Below, piece by piece: positions 1-5,760 of a stretch of 7,724 nt of DNA. The first letter of the stretch is position 1. Each line of letters opens with the position of its first letter. Source of the DNA: Oscillibacter sp. (GTDB lineage Bacteria; Bacillota; Clostridia; Oscillospirales; Oscillospiraceae); assembly GCA_017380995.1 (NCBI GenBank), contig JAFOCY010000186.1, positions 1 through 7,724 on the forward strand, given 5' to 3'. The notes beneath the pieces were generated by a model. It was not told the origin of the DNA, did not search any database, and saw only the letters and a program-made list of their open reading frames with translations. Both the position numbers and the translations under genes were made by a program.

Positions 1-37
1 ATCGTTGCATACCCAAAGAGAGAAAGGTGGTGTCTTT

Positions 38-283
38 ATGGACGATTTTACCAGAAAATTCCGAATTGCAATGGACAAGGATGCGGAGATCCATCACATC
101 CTCTCCACGGTCTACAAGGCATTGGAGGAAAAGGGCTACAACCCCATCAACCAGATCGTTGGCTATATCCTCTCCGAAGACCCCACCTATATCACCAATC
201 ATAATAACGCCCGCACGCTCATCCGCAAGATCGACCGCGACGAGCTGCTGCAGGTACTGGTGCGCAAATATTTGGGGCAGTAA
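38..283 (+). CDS. ireB: IreB family regulatory phosphoprotein (UPF0297/YrzL-like)
   Basis: This 81-residue cytoplasmic protein matches the IreB/YrzL family of Firmicutes along its whole length, including the diagnostic core [19 protein letters not shown] (residues 34-52) and the following [18 protein letters not shown] stretch. In Enterococcus faecalis, IreB is a substrate of the PASTA-domain Ser/Thr kinase IreK and lowers cephalosporin resistance; the role elsewhere is less clear. The ATG at 38 is chosen because AAAGGTGG at 23-30 is a good ribosome binding site 7 bases upstream and the family starts here; an in-frame ATG at 5 would add 11 residues that do not look like the family. Family members often lie between alaS and ruvX. 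Neither is visible here: the left edge is too close to show alaS, and the next gene is not ruvX. The short N-terminal tail holds one threonine (Thr5), whereas from memory E. faecalis IreB is phosphorylated on two. Identity is secure; function in this organism is inferred. Confidence 0.93.
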   Translation: MDDFTRKFRIAMDKDAEIHHILSTVYKALEEKGYNPINQIVGYILSEDPTYITNHNNARTLIRKIDRDELLQVLVRKYLGQ

Positions 284-294
284 ATACGGAACCT

Positions 295-324
295 ACCCGC
301 GAGCTGGCCGGCTCGCGGGTTTTT
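295..324 (+). terminator. Intrinsic terminator after ireB
   Basis: A perfect 10-bp stem, ACCCGCGAGC (295-304) with GCTCGCGGGT (311-320), closes a 6-base loop and runs directly into a T tract (320-324, then GCTTTT). This is a textbook Rho-independent terminator 11 bases after the ireB stop. The next gene starts only 21 bases after the T tract, and no promoter is visible in that gap. Confidence 0.9.
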
Positions 325-345
325 GCTTTTCGAGGGGGCGAAAGA

Positions 346-984
346 ATGGAAGCAGATATTCGGGAGGTCATGCGGTATCTGGGGGCCGGCAAAGGGGATG
401 ACTCCCTCTTCGCCGCCGCGCAAGCCATTGCCTGCGAGATCAAAGAGGTACCCCGTTATACCTACCGTGTATTTCATCTGAAGGGGCTCTCCCTCCCGGA
501 ACTTGGACTCGCCCTGACGGGAAACACAGCGTCCAAAATGCTGGATGGGTGCGAAAAAGTCGTCCTTCTCGCCTGTACCCTGGGGCTGGAGTTTGATGCG
601 CGGCTTCGGGCCGCTCAAGCACGGGATATGTCCAAGGCCGTCATTCTGGATGGGTGCGGCAGCGCTCTGGTGGAACAGGGATGCGAGGAAGCTGAGAGGG
701 AGATCGCCCTTCGCTTCCCCGGGATGTACCTCACAGACCGCTTCTCTCCCGGCTATGGGGACCTGCCTTTAAGCCTTCAACCTCAGATTCTGCAGGCTCT
801 GGACGCACAGCGCCGCCTTGGCATTGTGGTCAGTCCCTCGCTGCTGATGACTCCCGCCAAATCTGTAACTGCCATCATTGGTCTCTCTTCCGTACCGCAA
901 ATGGCCCGGATCCGAGGCTGTGAATACTGCTCTATGAAAGAAACCTGCGCGCTGCGCAAAGGAGGAAAACACTGTGGGCTTTGA
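346..984 (+). CDS. Free-standing methionine synthase reactivation (activation-domain) protein with C-terminal cysteine cluster
   Basis: This 212-residue protein corresponds to the C-terminal S-adenosylmethionine-binding activation domain of cobalamin-dependent methionine synthase, encoded here as its own gene. The best signature is R132-x3-G136-Y137 within DRFSPGYGDLPLSLQ, matching the RxxxGY SAM-binding motif of the E. coli MetH activation domain, followed by the conserved block SPSLLMTPAKSVTAIIGLS (163-181). Its expected job is to let SAM remethylate inactive cob(II)alamin after one-electron reduction. Thermotoga maritima has the same arrangement (TM0269 next to the truncated MetH TM0268). 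The tail carries Cys192, Cys195, Cys201 and Cys210 (CX2CX5CX8C), which E. coli MetH does not have and which could bind metal or an Fe-S cluster; that is inference. The ATG at 346 has GAGGGGG (332-338) as its ribosome binding site. The 3' end overlaps metH by 11 bases, so the two are very probably translationally coupled. Confidence 0.88.
   Translation: MEADIREVMRYLGAGKGDDSLFAAAQAIACEIKEVPRYTYRVFHLKGLSLPELGLALTGNTASKMLDGCEKVVLLACTLGLEFDARLRAAQARDMSKAVILDGCGSALVEQGCEEAEREIALRFPGMYLTDRFSPGYGDLPLSLQPQILQALDAQRRLGIVVSPSLLMTPAKSVTAIIGLSSVPQMARIRGCEYCSMKETCALRKGGKHCGL
961..976 (+). promoter_or_regulatory. Ribosome binding site and GTG start of metH, inside the upstream gene
   Basis: GGAGGA at 961-966 lies 7 bases before GTG at 974, within the last codons of the reactivation gene. 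It fixes the metH start: the protein begins M-G-F-D-L-K-Q-D-I-I-I-L-D-G-A-M-G-T, in register with the N-terminus of homocysteine methyltransferase domains. A ribosome finishing the upstream gene at 984 would terminate just beyond this site. Confidence 0.85.
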
Positions 985-3331
985 TCTGAAGCAAGACATT
1001 ATCATTCTGGACGGCGCCATGGGCACCGTTTTGCAGCAGCGGGGACTGAAACCCGGCGGTATCGGTGAACTTTTGAACCTCACAGACCCGGAGCTTCTAA
1101 AATCCGTCTACCGGGACTATATCCAGGCGGGAAGCCAGATCATCTACGCCAACACCTTCGGGGCCAACGCCCTGAAGCTCTCGGGCACTGGCCATGGTGT
1201 GGAGGAAGTCATCTCTGCCGCCATCCGCACCGCCAGGGAGGCCGGTGCCGGAACTGAGACAAAAGTTGCCCTGGATGTAGGTCCTTTGGGCCAGCTTTTG
1301 GAGCCTATGGGAACGCTGACCTTCGAGCGGGCCTATGACCTGTTCCGAGAAATGATGGAAGCCGGCGCCAAGGCCGGAGCAGATCTTGTGGTCATCGAAA
1401 CCATGACGGACCTGTACGAAGCCAAGGCCGCCCTACTTGCCGCCAAGGAGGCAACAGACCTCCCGGTCTTTGTCACCATGTCTTTTGAGGCCAGCGGCCG
1501 CACCTTCACCGGCTGCACCGCCGCATCCATGGCCCGCACCTTGGAGGGCCTTGGCGCAGACGCCATTGGTCTTAACTGCTCCCTGGGTCCTGATCTGCTG
1601 CTTCCCATTTTGAAGGAGATCTGTGCCAACACCTCTCTCCCGGTCATCGCCAAGCCCAACGCAGGACTGCCCGATCCGGTGGACGGCCACTACGATATGG
1701 ATCCTGAAAGCTTTGCCGCCGCGGTCCTTCCGTGTCTTGAGGCTGGCGTCACCATTTTCGGCGGCTGCTGCGGCACCTCCCCGGATTACATCCGGACCTT
1801 GAAAAAAGCGCTGGAGGGAAAAGCTCCTGTAAAGCGCCCTCATCCTGTGGGCGCCTTTGTCTGCTCCTCCGTGACAGCCTGCCCCATCAGCGGCGTTCGC
1901 GTCATCGGCGAGCGGATCAATCCCACCGGCAAAAAGCGCTTCCAGCAGGCCCTGCAGGAGCAGGACCTGGACTATATTCTGGATGTGGCTGTCGCACAGG
2001 AAGATGCCGGCGCGGATATTCTGGATGTGAATGTGGGCTATCCCGGCATAGACGAGGTGGAAATGCTGCCCCGCGTGGTCAAAAAGCTCCAAAGTGCCGT
2101 CTCCCTTCCCCTGCAGTTGGATTCTACCAACGCCGAAGCTCTGGAGGCAGCCCTCCGGGTCTACAACGGCAAGGCGGCAGTAAACTCTGTCAACGGCGAG
2201 CAGGAGGTCATGGACCGCATCCTCCCCATCGTGAAAAAATACGGCGCGGCCGTGGTGGGATTGACGCTGGATAAATCCGGTATTCCCCAGAGCGCGGAAG
2301 GACGGGTGGCCATTGCCCGGCATATCCTGGACGCCGCTCTTTCCCATGGCATCCCCAAAGAGGACGTTTGGATCGACTGCCTGACCCTCACCGTTTCCGC
2401 CCAGCAGGACCAGGCTAAGGAGACCCTAAAGGCAGTTCGGACTGTCCGGGAAGAGTTGGGCCTGCAGACTGTTCTGGGTGTTTCCAATATTTCCTTTGGT
2501 CTTCCGGCGCGGTCCCTGGTGACCCAGAATTTCCTCATCCAGGCCATGGCAGCAGGTCTTACCATGCCGATCCTCAATCCCAATCAAAAGGAAATGATGG
2601 ACGCCGTGGCGGCTTACAAGGTCCTCTCCGGTGAGGACGACCAGTGCCGAAATTACATCGCCCGTTTTGCGGATGCTTCCGCCACCGTGACCTCCGCCTC
2701 CTCCACCGCTTCCATGACACTGGATGAGGCCATTATGCGGGGTCTGAAAACCGATGCTTCCAAGCTTGCCCAGCTTGCTCTGGAATCCAGCGACGAACTG
2801 ACCCTGGTGGAATCTATTCTGATCCCTGCCCTTGACAAGGTAGGCATCGGCTACGAGACCGGCAAGGTATTTCTTCCCCAACTCCTTTCCGCCGCCCAGG
2901 CCGCCCAGGGCGTTTTCGAGGTCATCCGCGCCTCCATTGCCAAAAAGGGCGGCGAGGCGGTGAAAAAGGGTGCGCTTGCCATCGCTACGGTCCAGGGAGA
3001 TATCCACGACATCGGCAAAAATATCGTGAAGACTGTGTTGGAAAACTATGGTTATGAAGTCAGGGACCTGGGCAAAGACGTACCTCCCGAGGCCGTCTGC
3101 TCCGCAGTGCAGGAGCATGACCTGCGCCTGGTAGGGCTTTCCGCCCTCATGACCACCACCCTCCCCGCCATGGAAGAGACTGTCCGCCAGCTTCACGCCC
3201 TGCCTGTTCCCCCCACCATCATGGTGGGCGGCGCTGTGGTCACAGCAGAGTATGCCGCAAAAATCGGCGCAGACTACTATTCCCGTGACGCCCGGGAAGC
3301 CGTGGAGATCGCAAAAAAGGTATTTTGCTGA
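974..3331 (+). CDS. metH: Cobalamin-dependent methionine synthase (5-methyltetrahydrofolate--homocysteine methyltransferase), short form without activation domain
   Basis: This cytoplasmic enzyme transfers methyl from 5-methyltetrahydrofolate via cob(I)alamin to homocysteine, giving methionine and tetrahydrofolate. Domains run in the usual order. Residues 1-285 are the homocysteine methyltransferase barrel, with DGAMGT at 13-18 and zinc ligands Cys202 (NCSLGP) and Cys265/Cys266 (GGCCGTSP). Residues 300-560 are the pterin-binding barrel, with GERINPTGKKRF at 312-323, DILDVNVG at 348-355, DSTN at 383-386 and NSVNGE at 404-409. Residues 580-660 are the helical cap. Residues 665-785 are the B12-binding Rossmann domain, with GDIHDIG at 675-681 (His678 is the lower cobalt ligand), a conserved SALMTTT loop at 723-729 and VGGA at 751-754. 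It is 785 residues against about 1,230 in E. coli MetH; the missing SAM-binding domain is supplied by the overlapping upstream gene. No frameshift or missing catalytic residue is seen. No S-box or cobalamin riboswitch is visible upstream in the window. Confidence 0.97.
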   Translation: MGFDLKQDIIILDGAMGTVLQQRGLKPGGIGELLNLTDPELLKSVYRDYIQAGSQIIYANTFGANALKLSGTGHGVEEVISAAIRTAREAGAGTETKVALDVGPLGQLLEPMGTLTFERAYDLFREMMEAGAKAGADLVVIETMTDLYEAKAALLAAKEATDLPVFVTMSFEASGRTFTGCTAASMARTLEGLGADAIGLNCSLGPDLLLPILKEICANTSLPVIAKPNAGLPDPVDGHYDMDPESFAAAVLPCLEAGVTIFGGCCGTSPDYIRTLKKALEGKAPVKRPHPVGAFVCSSVTACPISGVRVIGERINPTGKKRFQQALQEQDLDYILDVAVAQEDAGADILDVNVGYPGIDEVEMLPRVVKKLQSAVSLPLQLDSTNAEALEAALRVYNGKAAVNSVNGEQEVMDRILPIVKKYGAAVVGLTLDKSGIPQSAEGRVAIARHILDAALSHGIPKEDVWIDCLTLTVSAQQDQAKETLKAVRTVREELGLQTVLGVSNISFGLPARSLVTQNFLIQAMAAGLTMPILNPNQKEMMDAVAAYKVLSGEDDQCRNYIARFADASATVTSASSTASMTLDEAIMRGLKTDASKLAQLALESSDELTLVESILIPALDKVGIGYETGKVFLPQLLSAAQAAQGVFEVIRASIAKKGGEAVKKGALAIATVQGDIHDIGKNIVKTVLENYGYEVRDLGKDVPPEAVCSAVQEHDLRLVGLSALMTTTLPAMEETVRQLHALPVPPTIMVGGAVVTAEYAAKIGADYYSRDAREAVEIAKKVFC

Positions 3332-3360
3332 CCATAATACTTACATGAATCCATACGACC

Positions 3361-3379
3361 AAAGGAGTGATCAAATTTG
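3361..3379 (+). promoter_or_regulatory. Ribosome binding site and TTG start of the isomerase-like gene
   Basis: AAAGGAG at 3361-3367 lies 9 bases before TTG at 3377. The TTG is preferred because the protein then opens directly with the first barrel strand (ILAVETYAA), and no in-frame ATG lies nearby. The 45-base gap after metH (3332-3376) contains no hairpin-plus-T-run and no convincing promoter, so readthrough from metH is expected. Confidence 0.7.
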
Positions 3380-4225
3380 ATCTTAGCAGTGGAAACCTAC
3401 GCCGCCCGCAAGTACCTTGGCGAAGAAGAGGCCTTCCGTGCCATCAAGGCCGCCGGCTTTGACGGGGTGGATTTTTCCTTCTACCGGGGGCCGGATATGC
3501 TGGGCGAAGATTACCTGGAAAACGCCCGGAAAACCAAAGAGCATCTGGAGCAGTTCGGTCTTGCCTGCCATCAGGCCCACGCGCCTTATGAGTTCCGCTA
3601 CGGAGAGGAAATGAGCCTTGAAAATCCCCACTACCTGAAGATCGTACGAGCCATGGAATACGCCTCCATTCTGGGTGCCAAACAGATCATCGTTCACGGC
3701 CTGAAGGTCCCCGGCGGACCTTATTCCCAGGAATGCTATGAAGCCAACTGTGCCTATTATCAAAGCTTCGCCCCTTATTGCCGGAAATTCGGGATCCGGA
3801 TCGCTGTGGAAAACCTCATCACCACCATTTTTCCCCGACCCGAGCTTCTGAATCGGGTGATGGCCGCTTTGGACCCTGGCTGCTTTGTCACCTGCATGGA
3901 CCTGGGCCACGCTTTGGTGGCGGGCATGGCAACACAGGACTATCTGGCAGGGCTCACTCCCGGCATTCTAAAGGCTCTTCATATCCATGATAATGACGGT
4001 TCTTCCGATCAGCACCGCCTTCCCCACCTTGGGAATGTGAATTGGGAGGCTGTGATGGAGGGCCTCGCCGCTTACGGGTACTCCGGAGATTTCACCATGG
4101 AGCTTACCGGATACCTGGGCTGCTTCCCGCCCCGTCTCCTCCCCCAGGCTCTGACCCTGGCGGCAGCCGTAGGCCGGGACCTGATGCAGCAATTCACCGA
4201 CGCCCGCAGGGCACGGGCACAATAA
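3377..4225 (+). CDS. Sugar phosphate isomerase/epimerase-like TIM-barrel protein (xylose isomerase-like / AP endonuclease 2 superfamily)
   Basis: This 282-residue cytoplasmic protein has the pattern of the AP endonuclease family 2/xylose isomerase-like TIM barrels, which bind divalent metals and act on sugars, sugar phosphates, inositols or DNA. Candidate metal and catalytic residues fall at the ends of successive strands: His68 (CHQAHAP), His107 (IIVHG), Glu145 (IAVEN), Asp175 and His178 (MDLGHA), His202/His204 with Asp205 and Asp207 (LHIHDNDG), Asp211, His213 and Glu242 (FTMELTG). The segment DQHRLPHLGNVNW is typical of sugar epimerase/isomerase members rather than Nfo endonuclease IV. The substrate cannot be named from sequence. 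It probably ends the metH transcript, followed at once by a strong terminator. That link with methionine synthesis is positional only. Family assignment is confident; calling it an isomerase is weaker. Confidence 0.85.
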   Translation: MILAVETYAARKYLGEEEAFRAIKAAGFDGVDFSFYRGPDMLGEDYLENARKTKEHLEQFGLACHQAHAPYEFRYGEEMSLENPHYLKIVRAMEYASILGAKQIIVHGLKVPGGPYSQECYEANCAYYQSFAPYCRKFGIRIAVENLITTIFPRPELLNRVMAALDPGCFVTCMDLGHALVAGMATQDYLAGLTPGILKALHIHDNDGSSDQHRLPHLGNVNWEAVMEGLAAYGYSGDFTMELTGYLGCFPPRLLPQALTLAAAVGRDLMQQFTDARRARAQ

Positions 4226-4269
4226 AAAAGTCTCCGGTTTTGCCAAAAAGGCGAATACCGGAGACTTTT
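4226..4269 (+). terminator. Long hairpin terminator ending the metH operon, probably bidirectional
   Basis: A perfect 13-bp stem pairs AAAAGTCTCCGGT (4226-4238) with ACCGGAGACTTTT (4257-4269). The 18-base loop contains a smaller GCC/GGC pairing (4242-4244 with 4250-4252). T-rich sequence follows on the + strand (CTTTCCCCTTTTT), and the A tract on the left flank becomes a U tract on the opposite strand, so it could stop transcription both ways. It begins on the base after the stop codon. Confidence 0.9.
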
Positions 4270-4320
4270 CTTTCCCCTTTTTGCAACAAATATTGCCAGG
4301 AAATAGCTATTGCGGAAACG

Positions 4321-4349
4321 TTGACAAAACGGAAAAAATCTGTTACAAT
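4321..4349 (+). promoter_or_regulatory. Sigma-A promoter for the 98-residue gene and the NlpC/P60 gene
   Basis: A perfect -35 TTGACA (4321-4326) is followed after 17 bases by -10 TACAAT (4344-4349), with a TG one base upstream of the -10 (extended form). Transcription should start near 4355-4357, leaving a leader of about 25 bases. A 7-base direct repeat GTTACAA (4342-4348 and 4353-4359) spans the -10 and the predicted start site. Confidence 0.88.
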
Positions 4350-4380
4350 TTGGTTACAAAATTTCCGAAGGAGTGTTCTC

Positions 4381-4677
4381 ATGGCAGAAACCAAAAAGAC
4401 CGAAGGCCTGATGTACAAGGGCCGTCCGCTCCGCCGTGTAGGTAACCTGATCTACTACGGAACGATGGCTGATAAATATATCATTATGATGCAGATCCTG
4501 GAAAGCAAGACCGAGAAAGACCTGGCTCTGGCCAGCAAGGTCTCCGTCCAGCTGCAGCTCACCGATCCCGACCTCAAGTCCCGCAACCGCATTGTGAAAA
4601 AGAGCGAGAAGGACAGCCTGTATGCCGCTATGGACATTGGCGCCATCTGGCTGGAACGCGCACTGAAAGAAAAGTAA
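4381..4677 (+). CDS. Small conserved protein of unknown function (98 residues)
   Basis: I do not recognise a named family with known function, though the sequence recalls short 'hypothetical proteins' widespread in Clostridia. It is clearly a real gene: a near-consensus promoter, AAGGAG (4368-4373) 7 bases before the ATG, and codon use like its neighbours. It is a soluble, lysine-rich protein with no signal peptide or membrane segment. Visible blocks are YKGRPLRRVGNLIYYGTM (12-29), DKYIIMMQIL (31-40, probably a beta strand or amphipathic helix), VSVQLQLTDPDLKSRNRI (54-71) and a C-terminal helix AMDIGAIWLERALKEK (83-98). The beginning suggests a small beta-rich fold and the end a helix. It has no cysteine, and no catalytic motif or DNA-binding helix-turn-helix is evident. 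A 41-base gap without a terminator separates it from the cell-wall hydrolase gene, so the two are probably cotranscribed. Confidence 0.85.
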   Translation: MAETKKTEGLMYKGRPLRRVGNLIYYGTMADKYIIMMQILESKTEKDLALASKVSVQLQLTDPDLKSRNRIVKKSEKDSLYAAMDIGAIWLERALKEK

Positions 4678-4718
4678 GATCCCTCTCTACCAAAGCTAAG
4701 AAAGGAACCGATCCTCCC

Positions 4719-5615
4719 ATGACACATTTTACTGGAAAGGCAGCAAAGGTCTTTCTCCTCTCTGCAATGACCACTTTGCTGCTCTCCGTCTCTGCCATGG
4801 CTGCTGAGGGCGATCTTGCCATTGGCGCCGGCGTTACCACCGGCTCTTCCCTGCGTCTTCGCGCGGAGGCCTCTACCTCCTCCTCCATCCTCACCACCTT
4901 GAATAAGGATATCACCCTGGCCGTGCTGGATGATTCCACCTCCGGTTGGTACAAAGTTTCTTATGCTGGCAAGACCGGCTTTGTTTCCGCCGATTACCTG
5001 GCCCTGGACGAGGACAATGTCTTCGAGACCTACGGCCGTGTGACCGGTGACGCTGTGAACGTCCGTACTGCCCCCTCCACTGAGAGTGATACCCTGGGCA
5101 CCGTTTCCGGCAGTTCCATTCTCACGGTCAACGGCCTCCTGGATGGCTGGTACGATGTTACCTGTGAAAGCGGTACCCGCGGCTATATCCGCAGCGATTT
5201 TGTGGACCTGCTCTCCACCGGTGCCAGCGCCAACGGCAGCGCCGTGGTGGCCCTCGCTCAGCAGTATCTGGGTGTGCGCTATGTTTACGGCGGCGCTTCC
5301 CCCAACGCTTTTGACTGCTCCGGCTTTACCATGTACATCATGAAGCAGTTTGGCCATAGTCTCCCCCACACCGCTACCGGCCAGTGGCTCAGCGGAAAGG
5401 GCACCAAGGTCTCCTATGCCGAGATGATGCCCGGTGACCTGGTCTTCTTCTGTGACCCCAGCCGCTCTCTTGGCAAGGCCTGCTCCCATGCAGGCATCTA
5501 TGTTGGCAATGGTCAGTTCATCCATGCCTCCTCTTCCAAAAACGGCGTGATCTACAGTGACCTCTCCAGCGGTTACTATCACAACTATTATGTAGGCGCG
5601 ATCCGCCTGGCCTGA
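4719..5615 (+). CDS. Secreted SH3b-SH3b-NlpC/P60 peptidoglycan hydrolase (C40 family)
   Basis: This 298-residue exported protein should cleave peptide stems in peptidoglycan, typically at the D-Glu-diamino acid bond. A signal peptide is clear: Lys7/Lys10, a hydrophobic core VFLLSAMTTLLLSVSA (11-26) and a likely signal peptidase I site after Ala-Met-Ala (26-28). Two bacterial SH3 (SH3b) domains follow at about 36-96 and 104-165; both carry the LRxR/VNVRTAPS entry strand and the GWYKV/GWYDV and GxxGFVSADYL/GTRGYIRSDFV patterns, and they probably bind cell-wall peptides. The NlpC/P60 domain occupies 173-298 with catalytic Cys200 (FDCSGF), His257 (CSHAGIYVG) and His269 (FIHASSS). All catalytic residues are present. 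There is no membrane anchor or sorting signal. A ribosome binding site AAAGGA (4701-4706) lies 12 bases before the ATG, slightly far; no better start exists. Roles in cell separation or wall turnover are inferred. Confidence 0.95.
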   Translation: MTHFTGKAAKVFLLSAMTTLLLSVSAMAAEGDLAIGAGVTTGSSLRLRAEASTSSSILTTLNKDITLAVLDDSTSGWYKVSYAGKTGFVSADYLALDEDNVFETYGRVTGDAVNVRTAPSTESDTLGTVSGSSILTVNGLLDGWYDVTCESGTRGYIRSDFVDLLSTGASANGSAVVALAQQYLGVRYVYGGASPNAFDCSGFTMYIMKQFGHSLPHTATGQWLSGKGTKVSYAEMMPGDLVFFCDPSRSLGKACSHAGIYVGNGQFIHASSSKNGVIYSDLSSGYYHNYYVGAIRLA

Positions 5616-5636
5616 TCTTCTTACATAGTACATCTC

Positions 5637-5669
5637 CCTCCCCGACACAGTAGTGTTGGGGAGGTTTTT
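5637..5669 (+). terminator. Intrinsic terminator after the NlpC/P60 gene
   Basis: CCTCCCCGACAC (5637-5648) pairs with GTGTTGGGGAGG (5653-5664), a 12-bp stem with one G-U pair and a 4-base loop, followed by TTTTT (5665-5669) and CTT. It lies 21 bases after the stop codon. Confidence 0.92.
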
Positions 5670-5675
5670 CTTCTC

Positions 5676-5707
5676 AATGGAGGAAATTACCTTGCCTTTC
5701 CTCCTTT
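5676..5707. repeat. Inverted repeat overlapping the -35 element, candidate operator
   Basis: GGAGGAAA (5679-5686) and TTTCCTCC (5697-5704) are exact 8-bp inverted arms around a 10-base spacer. Extending outwards, two of the next three pairs also match, giving 10 of 11 positions per arm. The spacer and right arm contain the -35 hexamer. The repeat lies upstream of the predicted start site, so it would act as DNA rather than as an RNA hairpin in this transcript. No regulator can be named. Confidence 0.45.
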
Positions 5708-5720
5708 TCCCTGTTATAAT
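5692..5720 (+). promoter_or_regulatory. Sigma-A promoter (extended -10) for the methionine gamma-lyase-like gene
   Basis: TTGCCT (5692-5697) and a perfect TATAAT (5715-5720) are 17 bases apart, with TG one base before the -10 (TGTTATAAT). Transcription should start near 5726-5728, giving a leader of about 34 bases. The -35 lies within an operator-like inverted repeat (5676-5707). Confidence 0.82.
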
Positions 5721-5760
5721 ACCGATTTGTTGAGAATTTTACCCGAAAAGGATGATTTTT

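Noticed and set aside
284..345. S-box (SAM) or cobalamin riboswitch before the metH operon
   Set aside because: Only 62 bases are available, fully occupied by the terminator and ribosome binding site; no conserved riboswitch core is present.
1433..3196. Minus-strand open frames opposite metH
   Set aside because: They lie wholly inside metH, whose domains and catalytic residues are intact, and show no family resemblance.
4270..4320. Small RNA or riboswitch between the metH operon terminator and the next promoter
   Set aside because: Only short weak pairings (GCAA with TTGC at 4283-4296) are seen, with no promoter of its own or terminator of its own.
4042..4380. N-terminal extension of the 98-residue gene back to 4042
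   Set aside because: The extension crosses the preceding gene's end, a terminator and a promoter; the ATG at 4381 has a proper ribosome binding site.
4455..5648. Minus-strand open frame (397 codons) opposite the 98-residue gene and the NlpC/P60 gene
   Set aside because: It spans two well-supported genes and the gap between them, resembles no family, and has shadow-type composition.
5692..5733. Possible 13-residue hydrophobic leader peptide from TTG 5692 with GGAGG at 5679-5683
   Set aside because: It lies upstream of the predicted transcription start (about 5727) and after a strong terminator, so it should not be transcribed; the GGAGG is better explained as an inverted repeat arm.
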